Of a DNA stretch of 64,000 bases, positions 52,971 to 61,620 are shown in pieces. The stretch is taken from assembly GCF_002968635.1 (NCBI RefSeq), contig NZ_PVBN01000016.1, positions 1 through 64,000 of the forward strand, read 5' to 3'. The position numbers and the translations under genes were made by a program. The notes below the pieces were generated by a model. It did not search any database and was not told where the DNA came from. It was given only the letters and a program-made list of their open reading frames with translations. The stretch comes from Neorhizobium alkalisoli (GTDB lineage: Bacteria; Pseudomonadota; Alphaproteobacteria; Rhizobiales; Rhizobiaceae). Numbering within the stretch: position 1 is the stretch's first letter; each line of letters begins with the position of its first letter.

Positions 52971-54560
52971 ATGAACGACTTTACCAAATATCTCGCCGGT
53001 CGCGTGACGGCAGGGGGCATGAACCGCCGCGAGTTTATGGGCCGCGCCATGGCAGCCGGGCTGACGCTAACGGCCGCAAGCCAGCTCTTTGCCACAAGTG
53101 CCGAGGCTCAGACGCCGAAGAAGGGCGGGCATCTCAAACTGGGTCTGGAAGGTGCCGCAGCTACCGATTCCAAGGATCCCGCCAAGGCGCTTTCGCAATT
53201 CATGTTCGTCGTCGGCCGTTGCTGGGGCGACATGCTGGTGGAATCCGAGCCGCTGACCGGCAAGCCTGTACCCGCGCTTGCAGAATCCTGGGAGCCCTCG
53301 GAAGATGCGGTGACGTGGACCTTCAAAATCCGCTCCGGCGTAAAATTCCAAAACGGCAAGACCCTGACCGTCGACGACGTCATTGCCACGCTGAAGCGCC
53401 ATACGGATGAAAAAGCGGAATCCGGCGCGCTGGGCGTGATGAAATCCATCAAGGATATCAAGGCCGACGGCGGCAACCTCGTACTGACGCTGACGGAAGG
53501 CAATGCCGACCTCCCGCTGCTGCTCACCGACTACCACCTGATCATCCAGCCGAACGGCGGTACCGACGATCCGAATGCAATGATCGGCACCGGCCCTTAC
53601 AAGGTCGCGAGCTTTGAACCGGGAGTTCGCGCAACCTTCGAAAAGAACAAGGACGACTGGCGCTCCGATCGCGGCTTTGTCGATTCCGTTGAAATCATTG
53701 CGATGAACGACGCCACTGCCCGTATCGCAGCGCTTTCCTCCGGACAGGTTCATTATATCAACCGTGTCGACCCGAAGACGGTAGCACTCCTGAAGCGCGC
53801 ACCGACGGTGGAGGTTCTTTCCACCTCCGGCCGCGGCCACTACGTCTTCATCATGCATTGCGACAAGGCGCCGTTTGACAACAACGATCTGCGGCTTGCG
53901 CTGAAATACGCCATGGACCGCGAGGGCATGGTAAAGACCGTCCTTGGCGGCTACGGCAAGGTCGGCAACGATTTCCCGATCAACAGCACCTATGCGCTTT
54001 TCCCGGAGGGAATCGAGCAGCGGGCCTATGATCCGGACAAAGCGGCGTTCCACTACAAGAAGTCGGGACACAGCGGCTCCGTTCTGCTGCGCACGTCGGA
54101 GGTCGCCTTCCCGGGAGCCGTCGATGCCGCCGTGCTTTATCAGCAGAGCGCCAAGAAGGCGGGCATCAACGTCGAAGTGAAGCGCGAGCCGGGCGACGGC
54201 TACTGGACGAATGTCTGGAACGTTCAACCCTTCTCCACCTCCTATTGGGGCGGTCGCCCGACGCAGGACCAGATGTATTCCACCGCCTATCTTTCCACGG
54301 CCGATTGGAACGACACGAGATTCAAGCGCCCGGACTTCGACAAGCTTCTTCTCGAGGCCCGCTCGGAACTGGACGAAACGAAGCGCAAGGACATGTACCG
54401 CACCATGGCAATGACGGTGCGCGACGAAGGTGGCCTCATCCTGCCGATGTTCAATGATTTCGTGAACGCGGCCAGCAAGAAGGTGAAGGGCTACGTTCAC
54501 GACATCGGTAACGACATGTCGAACGGCTATGTCGCGACCCGCGTGTGGCTGGATGCCTAG
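52971..54560 (+). CDS. ABC transporter substrate-binding protein, peptide/nickel (OppA/DppA) family, Tat-exported
   Basis: A 529-residue cluster C periplasmic binding protein. ATG 52971 was chosen for its ribosome site. The N-terminus has a twin-arginine signal, NRREFMGRAMAAGLTLTAAS, cleaved near SAEA-Q. The family start KKGGHLKLGLEG, ALAESWEPSEDAVTWTFKIR and GTGPYKVASFEPG follow. It delivers a small peptide or similar ligand to the two permeases encoded downstream. A CocE-type acyl hydrolase at the end of the operon suggests the ligand is hydrolysed after uptake. The specific substrate is unknown. Confidence 0.93.
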   Translation: MNDFTKYLAGRVTAGGMNRREFMGRAMAAGLTLTAASQLFATSAEAQTPKKGGHLKLGLEGAAATDSKDPAKALSQFMFVVGRCWGDMLVESEPLTGKPVPALAESWEPSEDAVTWTFKIRSGVKFQNGKTLTVDDVIATLKRHTDEKAESGALGVMKSIKDIKADGGNLVLTLTEGNADLPLLLTDYHLIIQPNGGTDDPNAMIGTGPYKVASFEPGVRATFEKNKDDWRSDRGFVDSVEIIAMNDATARIAALSSGQVHYINRVDPKTVALLKRAPTVEVLSTSGRGHYVFIMHCDKAPFDNNDLRLALKYAMDREGMVKTVLGGYGKVGNDFPINSTYALFPEGIEQRAYDPDKAAFHYKKSGHSGSVLLRTSEVAFPGAVDAAVLYQQSAKKAGINVEVKREPGDGYWTNVWNVQPFSTSYWGGRPTQDQMYSTAYLSTADWNDTRFKRPDFDKLLLEARSELDETKRKDMYRTMAMTVRDEGGLILPMFNDFVNAASKKVKGYVHDIGNDMSNGYVATRVWLDA

Positions 54561-54586
54561 TTCTTCGGAACGGAATGCCTATTGAC

Positions 54587-54609
54587 GGATCGCGGGAGCC
54601 CCGCGATCC
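54587..54609 (+). other. Intercistronic stem-loop after the binding-protein gene
   Basis: GGATCGCGGG and CCCGCGATCC form a perfect 10-pair stem around a 3-base loop, with only a weak T-rich tail. It lies between the binding-protein gene and the first permease. Such hairpins commonly protect the upstream mRNA or attenuate readthrough, giving an excess of binding protein over permease. The role is inferred. Confidence 0.6.
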
Positions 54610-54641
54610 TCCTTCCGTTTCAAAAACGAGGCCTTCTGCCG

Positions 54642-55649
54642 ATGTCCAATCCTGTCGAAACAGAGAGCCTGCCCGATCAGCGTTTTCGAGAACGTTTTCC
54701 GCTTCTTGCTCTTCTCATCGAGCGCATGCTGCTCTCGCTCCTGCTTCTTGTCGCCGTTTCGGTGCTGATCTTCGGCGGCGTCGAAGCTTTGCCCGGTGAT
54801 TTCGCCACGACCTATCTCGGTCAATCGGCAACACCGCAGGCGGTCGCAAACATTCGCGCCGAACTCGGGCTCGACCGCCCCGTTGTCAGCCGTTATTTCG
54901 AATGGCTGGCTGGCGCGTTTCAAGGTGACTTCGGCACCTCTTGGGCGAGCAGGAATTCCGTCTCGGAACAAGTCGGCAATCGGCTCGGCAACTCGTTGTT
55001 CCTCGCCGGCTTTGCGGCGGTGATCTCCGTGCCGCTCGCCGTGGGGCTCGGGATGTTGTCCGTGCATTTCCGCAATCGTATGCCGGACAAGATCATCAAC
55101 GTCATATCGCTTGCAGCAATCTCGCTACCGGAATTCTTCATCGGTTACCTGCTGATCCTCTATTTTGCCGTCAATTTCGGTGTCGCGACCTTCCCCGCCA
55201 CCGTCTACGAGGGCATGGGCTTCATCGAGCGGCTCAAGGCGATTGCACTGCCCACCGCGACGCTGGTGCTCGTGGTGCTCGCACATATGATGCGCATGAC
55301 GCGAGCGGCCATTCTGTCGGTCATGTCCTCCGCCTACATGGAGACTGCCGAACTCAAAGGTCTTTCCGCTTTTCGGGCGATCGTCAAACATGCCGCCCCC
55401 AATGCGCTCGCGCCGATCATCAACGTCGTGGCGCTCAACCTTGCCTACCTCGTGGTCGGTGTTGTCGTGGTGGAAGTCGTCTTCGTCTATCCCGGGATGG
55501 GCCAATACATGGTCGACGCGGTGACGGTGCGGGACATGCCGGTCGTCCAGGCCTGCGGGTTGATCTTCGCCGCCGTCTACATCTTCCTGAACATGCTGGC
55601 GGATATTCTCGCGATCGTCGCCAACCCACGTCTGAGGCATCCGCGATGA
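54642..55649 (+). CDS. ABC importer permease 1 (DppB/OppB type)
   Basis: A 335-residue inner-membrane permease with about six helices (first IERMLLSLLLLVAVSVLIFG). DppB-family features are EALPGDFATTYLGQSATP and a long periplasmic segment FQGDFGTSWASRNSVSEQ. The ATPase-contacting EAA-like loop is AYMETAELKGLSAFRAIVKH, and the C-terminal VVGVVVVEVVFVYPGMGQYM is typical. ATG 54642 is preferred over an upstream in-frame start because the conserved part begins here. The stop overlaps permease 2 by 4 bases. Confidence 0.93.
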   Translation: MSNPVETESLPDQRFRERFPLLALLIERMLLSLLLLVAVSVLIFGGVEALPGDFATTYLGQSATPQAVANIRAELGLDRPVVSRYFEWLAGAFQGDFGTSWASRNSVSEQVGNRLGNSLFLAGFAAVISVPLAVGLGMLSVHFRNRMPDKIINVISLAAISLPEFFIGYLLILYFAVNFGVATFPATVYEGMGFIERLKAIALPTATLVLVVLAHMMRMTRAAILSVMSSAYMETAELKGLSAFRAIVKHAAPNALAPIINVVALNLAYLVVGVVVVEVVFVYPGMGQYMVDAVTVRDMPVVQACGLIFAAVYIFLNMLADILAIVANPRLRHPR

Positions 55650-56473
55650 GGCTGAGAGAAATTCCCATTACCGCCTGGATCGGCATCCTCGGCATCGCAC
55701 TTGCCTGCTTCTGCGCCATTTTCGCGCCGTTGATCGCTCCCTACGGGGAGACTGAGGTGGTTGGCGGCGTCTGGCAGGAGGCGGATGCGCAATTCTTCTT
55801 CGGCCTCGACAATCTCGGGCGCGACATTCTCTCACGACTGATCTACGGCGCCCGCACCACACTTTCCGTTGCTCTCGCCGCGACGGTGATTTCCTTTTCG
55901 CTCGGAATTCTCCTGAGCTTTATCGCCGCCGTTTCGGGCGGCTTGATCGACACGGTCTTTTCCCGCTTCAACGATCTGATGATGTCGATCCCGACCTTGA
56001 TCTTCGCGCTGGTCGTTCTCGCCGTCCTGCCGCAGCACCTGATCGTGCTGATCCTCGTGATGGCGGTCTTGGATTCGACCCGCGTCTACCGCCTCGGCCG
56101 TGCCGTGGCACTCGACGTCGCGGTGATGGAATTCGTGGAAGCCGCCCGGCTGCGGGGTGAGGGCACCGCCTGGATCATTTTCCGGGAAATCCTGCCGAAC
56201 ACGCTCTCTCCGCTACTCGCCGAATTCGGCCTGCGCTTCGCCTTCTCCATCCTCTTTCTCTCCACCCTGTCCTTCCTCGGGCTCGGCATCCAGCCTCCGG
56301 CGGCAGACTGGGGCGGCATGGTGAAGGACAACAAGGACGGCATCATTTTTGGCATTTCGGCGGCTCTGGTGCCCGGCACAGCGATCGCGGCACTCGCCAT
56401 TTGCGTCAATCTCGTGGTCGATTGGCTGCTCAAACGAACCTCCAGCCTCAAGGGGGGCCGTGGCGATGCCTGA
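55646..56473 (+). CDS. ABC importer permease 2 (DppC/OppC type)
   Basis: A 275-residue partner permease. DppC landmarks are FAPLIAPYGETE, the FGLDNLGRDILSRLIYGART segment, LSFIAAVSGGLIDTVFSRFN, and the EAA loop FVEAARLRGEGTAWIIFREI. It ends with LSFLGLGIQPPAADWGGMV, a family signature. It overlaps permease 1 by 4 bases (ATGA) and the ATPase gene by 8 bases. It forms the membrane channel with permease 1. Confidence 0.94.
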   Translation: MRLREIPITAWIGILGIALACFCAIFAPLIAPYGETEVVGGVWQEADAQFFFGLDNLGRDILSRLIYGARTTLSVALAATVISFSLGILLSFIAAVSGGLIDTVFSRFNDLMMSIPTLIFALVVLAVLPQHLIVLILVMAVLDSTRVYRLGRAVALDVAVMEFVEAARLRGEGTAWIIFREILPNTLSPLLAEFGLRFAFSILFLSTLSFLGLGIQPPAADWGGMVKDNKDGIIFGISAALVPGTAIAALAICVNLVVDWLLKRTSSLKGGRGDA

Positions 56474-58097
56474 ACTTCTCTCCGTCCGCAATCTGAAGAT
56501 CGAGGCGACCAGCTATCCACCCGGCGAGCCGCCCAAGTGCATCACCATCGTCGATGGAGTGTCCTTCGATCTTCAGAAGGGCAAGGTGCTCGGCCTGATC
56601 GGCGAGTCCGGTGCCGGCAAATCGACCATCGGCCTCTCTGCCCTCGCCTATGGCCGCGGCGGCGCCGAGATCACCGGCGGCGAGGTTTCGCTCAATGGAA
56701 CGAACATCCTGGCATTGGGTAAGACCGGCATCCGCAAGGTGCGCGGCGCCCATGTCTGCTACGTGGCGCAATCGGCAGCCGCGGCCTTCAACCCGGCCCA
56801 TCGTCTTGGCGATCAGGTGATCGAAGCTTCGGTCAAGCACGGGCTGATGACCAAAGACGAAGCCCGCAAGCGAGCCCTCTATCTCTTCCGCGTTCTCGGC
56901 CTGCCGAACCCGGAGACCTTTGGAGATCGTTTTCCGCATCAGGTTTCCGGCGGGCAGCTTCAGCGCGCCATGACGGCCATGGCGCTTTGCCCCAACCCGG
57001 AACTGATCGTGTTCGACGAGCCGACGACGGCGCTCGACGTGACGACGCAGATCGACGTGCTGGCGGCAATCAAGCATGCGATCGAGGAGACGGATACCGC
57101 CGCGCTTTACATCACCCACGATCTCGCCGTCGTCGCCCAGATCTCCGACGATATCATGGTACTTCGATATGGGAAGACGGTCGAATACGGTTCGGTGCAG
57201 CAGATCATCGAAGCGCCGACGCAGGATTATACCCGCGCGCTGGTGAACGTTCGCCAGACGGCACGGGAAGAGGCACCCGACCAGAGCCAGGCGCTGCTGA
57301 AAGTCGATAACGTCAGCGCCCAATATTCGAACGGCTTCAAGGTACTGCACGGAGTGTCGTTGCATCTGTGCAAGGGCCAGACGCTGGCGATCGTCGGCGA
57401 GTCCGGCTCCGGAAAATCGACGCTGGCGCGCGTCATCACCGGCCTCCTGCCGCCAAGCGACGGCAACATCACCTTTGAAGGCAAAGCCCTCACGCCTGAG
57501 CTGAAGAGGAGGCCGCGCGATGAACTTCGCCGCATCCAGCTCATCTATCAGATGGCCGATACCGCCATGAATCCGCGCCAGACGGTGCGCGATATCATCG
57601 GCCGACCGCTGACGTTCTACTATGGCCTGCGCGGTGCGGCAAAGACGGCGCGCGTCAAAGAACTGCTCGAGCAGATCGAGATGAGCAACGGCTTCATCGA
57701 CCGTTATCCGGCGGAACTTTCCGGCGGCCAGAAGCAGCGCGTCGCGATTGCCCGGGCACTGGCCGCCAAGCCGGAACTCATTCTCTGCGATGAACCCACG
57801 TCCGCCCTGGATCCGCTGGTTGCAGAGGGTATCCTGAAACTGCTGATGAAGCTGCAGACGGAATCCCAGCTTTCCTACGTCTTCATCACCCATGACATCG
57901 CCATCGTGCGGGCCATTGCCGATTCCGTCGCCGTCATGCATCGCGGCCGACTGGTGCGCTTCGGACCGAAATCGCAAGCGCTTTCGCCGCCGTTCGATGA
58001 TTATACCGACCTGCTGCTGAAATCCGTCCCGGAAATGGAGCTTGGATGGCTTGAGCGAGTTCTCACCTCGAGGCGCATGGCGAGCGCTGGAAACTGA
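56466..58097 (+). CDS. Fused double ABC ATPase (DppD-DppF type)
   Basis: A 543-residue protein with both ATPase halves of a peptide importer in one chain. The first domain has Walker A GESGAGKST, signature VSGGQLQRAMTAMALCPNPE and Walker B LIVFDEPTTALD. The second has Walker A GESGSGKST, signature LSGGQKQRVAIARALAAKPE and Walker B LILCDEPTSALDP. Each domain is full length, so both sites should work. ATG 56466 sits inside the end of the permease gene. The next gene starts 26 bases later. Confidence 0.95.
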   Translation: MPELLSVRNLKIEATSYPPGEPPKCITIVDGVSFDLQKGKVLGLIGESGAGKSTIGLSALAYGRGGAEITGGEVSLNGTNILALGKTGIRKVRGAHVCYVAQSAAAAFNPAHRLGDQVIEASVKHGLMTKDEARKRALYLFRVLGLPNPETFGDRFPHQVSGGQLQRAMTAMALCPNPELIVFDEPTTALDVTTQIDVLAAIKHAIEETDTAALYITHDLAVVAQISDDIMVLRYGKTVEYGSVQQIIEAPTQDYTRALVNVRQTAREEAPDQSQALLKVDNVSAQYSNGFKVLHGVSLHLCKGQTLAIVGESGSGKSTLARVITGLLPPSDGNITFEGKALTPELKRRPRDELRRIQLIYQMADTAMNPRQTVRDIIGRPLTFYYGLRGAAKTARVKELLEQIEMSNGFIDRYPAELSGGQKQRVAIARALAAKPELILCDEPTSALDPLVAEGILKLLMKLQTESQLSYVFITHDIAIVRAIADSVAVMHRGRLVRFGPKSQALSPPFDDYTDLLLKSVPEMELGWLERVLTSRRMASAGN

Positions 58098-58123
58098 CTG
58101 TCTTTTTTGAAAGTGCATGCGAC

Positions 58124-60124
58124 ATGACCGAACGCTCTTTCACCGTCATCGAAAACCATTGGATCACGCTGGGGGACGGCACGCGGCTTGCTGCCCGCAT
58201 CTGGATGCCTGACGGAGCGGAGGCCGACCCGGTGCCCGCGGTCTTCGAGTTCCTGCCCTACCGCAAGCGCGACGGAACGAGTGCGCGAGATGAATCGACC
58301 TACCCGGTCTTTGCCTCAGCGGGGATTGCCGGTGTGCGCGTCGACATCCGCGGCTCGGGCGAGTCGGACGGGGTCATCGACGGCGAATATACGGAACGGG
58401 AGCTGGCGAACGCCTGCGAACTGGTCGCCTGGATTGCCGATCAGCCATGGTCGAACGGCAATGTCGGGATGATGGGCATTTCCTGGGGCGGCTTCAACAG
58501 CCTGCAGGTCGCAGCGCTCCGCCCACCGGCCTTGAAGGCAATTATCTCGATCGCCTCCACCACCGACCGGTATAACGACGACATCCACTACAAGAACGGC
58601 TGCCATCTCTCGGCGCAGCTTTCCTGGGCGGCGACCATGCTTGCCTATCAATCGCGTCCGCCGGATCCGGAACTCGCCGGCGAGCGCTGGCGCGAAATGT
58701 GGATGGAGCGGCTGGAAAACGAACCGTTCTTCATGGAGGAATGGCTGACGCACCAGCGTCGAGACGACTTCTGGCGGCACGGCTCGATCTCCGAGGACTA
58801 CTCGGCAATACAAATCCCGGCGCTGGTGATCGCGGGCTGGGCAGACGGTTATCGCAACACGCCGCTGCTGGCCGTCGAGGGTCTCGGCGAAAAAGCCAAG
58901 GCATTGATCGGGCCCTGGGTGCACAAATATCCGCATTTTGCCTGGCCAAAACCGCGCGCCGATTTTCTGGGCGAAGCAATCACCTTCTGGAACCGTTGGC
59001 TGCGCGGGGAGGAAAATGGCATCGAGGAGGTGCCGCAGGTGCGCGCCTATCTTCTCGACGGGCCGAAGCCTGCGCCGCGCCGCGATTCGGATCCAGGGAT
59101 CTGGATTTCCAAACAGGCCTGGTCTGAACCGGACATGCGTTGCTTCTATGTCGATCAGTTCGGCACGCTGCTGGAGGGCATGCCGATCCCGCACCCGCCG
59201 GCGCATGAAATGTATCTGAAGTCGCCCCTCGATACGGGCACGGCCTCGGGTGAATGGTTCACTCTGAAACCCGATGCCGAACTCGCCGGTGACCAGCGTG
59301 TCGACGACGCCGGCTCTCTGGTCTTCGAGACCCTGCCGCTTTCCGAGCCCCAGACCTATCTCGGCCGGCCTGTCCTCACCGTTTCGCTTCGCGCCGACGC
59401 GGAACTTGCGAACCTTTGCGCTCGCGTCGTCGATATACATCCGGACGGTTCGGCGACGCGCGTTTCCTTCGGAGTCATCAACCTCGCCCATCGTGATGGC
59501 AATGCCGAACCGAAGCCGCTGACGCCGGGCGAGCCGGTCTCGACCCGCCTCACGCTCGACGCCTGCGGTTACCGTTTCGGAAAGGGACACCGCATCCGGC
59601 TGTCGCTGTCGACCGCCTATTGGCCGACGGTGCTGCCGCCTCCGGTAAATCCGGGACTGACCATCGATACTGCTTCCCTAGGCCTTGCGATGCCCATGCT
59701 TGGCAAACATGAACTGTTTGAGATGAAGCAGCCGGACAATCCCGATCCGCTGCCGAAATACATCGCCCATACACCACCCGTCACGAGGCGCAGCGTTACC
59801 CGCGACCTCTCCGCCAACCGCACCGACTACCTCGTTCACGAGGATACCGGGCTTGTCGAACATCCGGGCAGCGGTCTTTCGACACGGCAGCTCCGAGAGG
59901 AGCTCTGGTCCATCTCACCGGATGATCCGCTTTCCATGAAAGGCACCGCCATCTGGACCTGCGATATGCAGCGGCCGGGCTGGTCGGTGCGGACAATTTC
60001 GATCTCACGGATTTCCTGCACCGACAAGGACTGGCTGATCGGCGCCTCCGTCACCGCTTATGAGGACGAAAAGCAGGTGTTCGAGAAGATATTCGAGAAG
60101 GCGATTCCGCGCGATCTCATGTAG
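58124..60124 (+). CDS. CocE/NonD family serine hydrolase
   Basis: A 666-residue member of the X-Pro dipeptidyl-peptidase/cocaine esterase family. The N-terminal alpha/beta-hydrolase domain has RIWMPDGAEADPVPAVFEFL, the conserved VRVDIRGSGESDG, and the nucleophile elbow GMMGISWGGFNSLQ. A helical cap precedes VHKYPHFAWPKP with the likely catalytic His. The C-terminal jelly-roll (about 420-660) includes GRPVLTVSLRAD. No signal peptide is visible. As the last gene of an uptake operon it probably cleaves the imported peptide, ester or amide in the cytoplasm. Its end overlaps the convergent ACT-domain gene by 8 bases. Confidence 0.9.
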   Translation: MTERSFTVIENHWITLGDGTRLAARIWMPDGAEADPVPAVFEFLPYRKRDGTSARDESTYPVFASAGIAGVRVDIRGSGESDGVIDGEYTERELANACELVAWIADQPWSNGNVGMMGISWGGFNSLQVAALRPPALKAIISIASTTDRYNDDIHYKNGCHLSAQLSWAATMLAYQSRPPDPELAGERWREMWMERLENEPFFMEEWLTHQRRDDFWRHGSISEDYSAIQIPALVIAGWADGYRNTPLLAVEGLGEKAKALIGPWVHKYPHFAWPKPRADFLGEAITFWNRWLRGEENGIEEVPQVRAYLLDGPKPAPRRDSDPGIWISKQAWSEPDMRCFYVDQFGTLLEGMPIPHPPAHEMYLKSPLDTGTASGEWFTLKPDAELAGDQRVDDAGSLVFETLPLSEPQTYLGRPVLTVSLRADAELANLCARVVDIHPDGSATRVSFGVINLAHRDGNAEPKPLTPGEPVSTRLTLDACGYRFGKGHRIRLSLSTAYWPTVLPPPVNPGLTIDTASLGLAMPMLGKHELFEMKQPDNPDPLPKYIAHTPPVTRRSVTRDLSANRTDYLVHEDTGLVEHPGSGLSTRQLREELWSISPDDPLSMKGTAIWTCDMQRPGWSVRTISISRISCTDKDWLIGASVTAYEDEKQVFEKIFEKAIPRDLM

Positions 60125-60524
60125 AGGCTGTCGAGAGCGCCCTGAGCGCGGCAACAGCGCGTTCCGCATCCGCAACGGGAACGAAGATATGGTCGTGGTA
60201 GTAGGCCGCGACGACGTTGGCGCTGATGCCTTCTTTGGTCAGCGCGCTGGCCATCGCGGCAGTCATGCCGACCGCTTCCAGCGACGAATGCACCATCATG
60301 GTGATGCAGCGGAGCGGCGCACTCGCCGCAAGGCCTGCCCGTTCGGCGGCTTCCCTGGGCAGGATCAGTGTCAGGCCTTCCGCCTCGAAGAAAAGGCCGA
60401 TCGGTTTCAAGGGCATGTAGCTATTCAGCGTTTCGGGCGGCACCGTCGCGTAGACAAATTCCCCATCGACAAGTTTGGGCTCGAGACCCGCCAGCAGGAC
60501 GGAGAGGTCCATGATGCCGCTCAT
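60117..60524 (-). CDS. Small ACT-domain protein
   Basis: A 135-residue protein with tandem ACT-like folds (LSVLLAGLEPKLVDGEFVYA in the first half; SSLEAVGMTAAMASALTKEG and NVVAAYYHDHIFVPVADAE in the second). ACT domains bind amino acids and regulate metabolism. ATG 60524 overlaps the stop of the upstream esterase gene (ATGA), so the two are co-translated; a start at 60512 is also possible. The ligand is unknown, though the neighbouring kynureninase makes an amino acid or tryptophan-derived ligand conceivable. Confidence 0.83.
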   Translation of the reverse strand: MSGIMDLSVLLAGLEPKLVDGEFVYATVPPETLNSYMPLKPIGLFFEAEGLTLILPREAAERAGLAASAPLRCITMMVHSSLEAVGMTAAMASALTKEGISANVVAAYYHDHIFVPVADAERAVAALRALSTAST

Positions 60525-61453
60525 TGCAGGTTCTCAGCCAATCGCCTGACCGCTTCACATAACGCATGGAAACCTTCGCGGGCGCCGTGGCTCATGTGCC
60601 GAGCCCGCAGCCAGGCATGCACCATCTGTGGTTCTTTACGTATGCTGACCTCGACCCCCGCCTGCTTCAGCCGTTCGGCGTAAAGATGGCCATCGTCGCG
60701 GAGTGGATCGAAATGCGCCACCGTGATGTAAGCGGGCGGCAGACCGGCCAGATCATAGGCCAGCAGCGGATGGGCCACCGGCTCGTCCACCGGCGCTTTC
60801 AGGATCGCCCGGTAATAGGCGACGTCAGCCGTCGTCAGTCCGGGCGCCTGCGCCATGTCAAGGTAAGAGCCCGAGACCAGATCTCCGCCGAGGCTGGGGT
60901 AGATCAGCACCTGACCGATAACGCCGGAAAGTCCCTCGTCGCGCGCGCGCAAAGCCAGCCCCGCCGCCAGATTGCCGCCGGCGCTGTCGCCGATCAGGAC
61001 GATCCTGCTTCCCTCTCCAATAAGCTGTTTCAACACGCCGAAGCAATCGTCCGTCTGGGCCGGCCAGACATGTTCCGGCGCCAGCCGGTAGTCCACCGAA
61101 ACAAGTTCCGAGCCGGTATGATCTGCAATCTCGGCGCAGATCGCATGATGGCTATCGAGCGACCCCACCACAAAGCCGCCGCCGTGCAGGTAGAGCAATA
61201 CGGTTCCTGTGCGTGTCGTCGCCGGCCGATAACGGCGGACGGGCACGAACAGCATCTGGTCTTGAAAGACGAGGCCATGCGGCAGGGGCCGATCGAAACG
61301 GGCGCAAAGTGCATCATACCAGGCGCGCTGCTGCTCGATCGAAGCATTGACGGCATCCGGCGGATAGAAGCTGTCGCATACCCTCAGGAACTCCAGTATC
61401 CCGGGCTCTTCCGGGTAGGGGCCTGTCTCGGAAGAGGTGGTGTCCATCGTCAT
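60521..61453 (-). CDS. HSL-family alpha/beta hydrolase (esterase; possible arylformamidase)
   Basis: A 310-residue GDXG esterase. The oxyanion motif is LYLHGGGFVVGSLDSH, YRLAPEHVWPAQ follows, the nucleophile is Ser in IGDSAGGNLAAGLAL, the Asp is in AHFDPLRDDG and the His in MVHAWLR. ATG 61453 follows a GAAGG sequence; ATG 61447 is an alternative. It is divergent from kynureninase. Since HSL-fold enzymes include kynurenine formamidases, it could supply kynurenine to that enzyme, but the sequence also fits a general short-chain esterase, so no symbol is given. Confidence 0.85.
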   Translation of the reverse strand: MTMDTTSSETGPYPEEPGILEFLRVCDSFYPPDAVNASIEQQRAWYDALCARFDRPLPHGLVFQDQMLFVPVRRYRPATTRTGTVLLYLHGGGFVVGSLDSHHAICAEIADHTGSELVSVDYRLAPEHVWPAQTDDCFGVLKQLIGEGSRIVLIGDSAGGNLAAGLALRARDEGLSGVIGQVLIYPSLGGDLVSGSYLDMAQAPGLTTADVAYYRAILKAPVDEPVAHPLLAYDLAGLPPAYITVAHFDPLRDDGHLYAERLKQAGVEVSIRKEPQMVHAWLRARHMSHGAREGFHALCEAVRRLAENLQ

Positions 61454-61620
61454 CAAACCTTCGAGGGGCGGGATCTGAAGGTTAGGGCGGCGGTAGGCGG
61501 TCCACAAGGCCGGAATGCACGCGAAACAGCGAACGACGGCACGAATCCATCTTGCATGACCGGCACCAGCTTCTAGTCTGCCTTCCGTGTCGGCATGTCT
61601 CTAACTGCAAGGTGCTTTTC

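Noticed and set aside
56448..58118. A 556-codon open frame on the minus strand opposite the ABC ATPase gene
   Set aside because: The plus frame has two complete sets of ATPase motifs; the antisense frame shows none.
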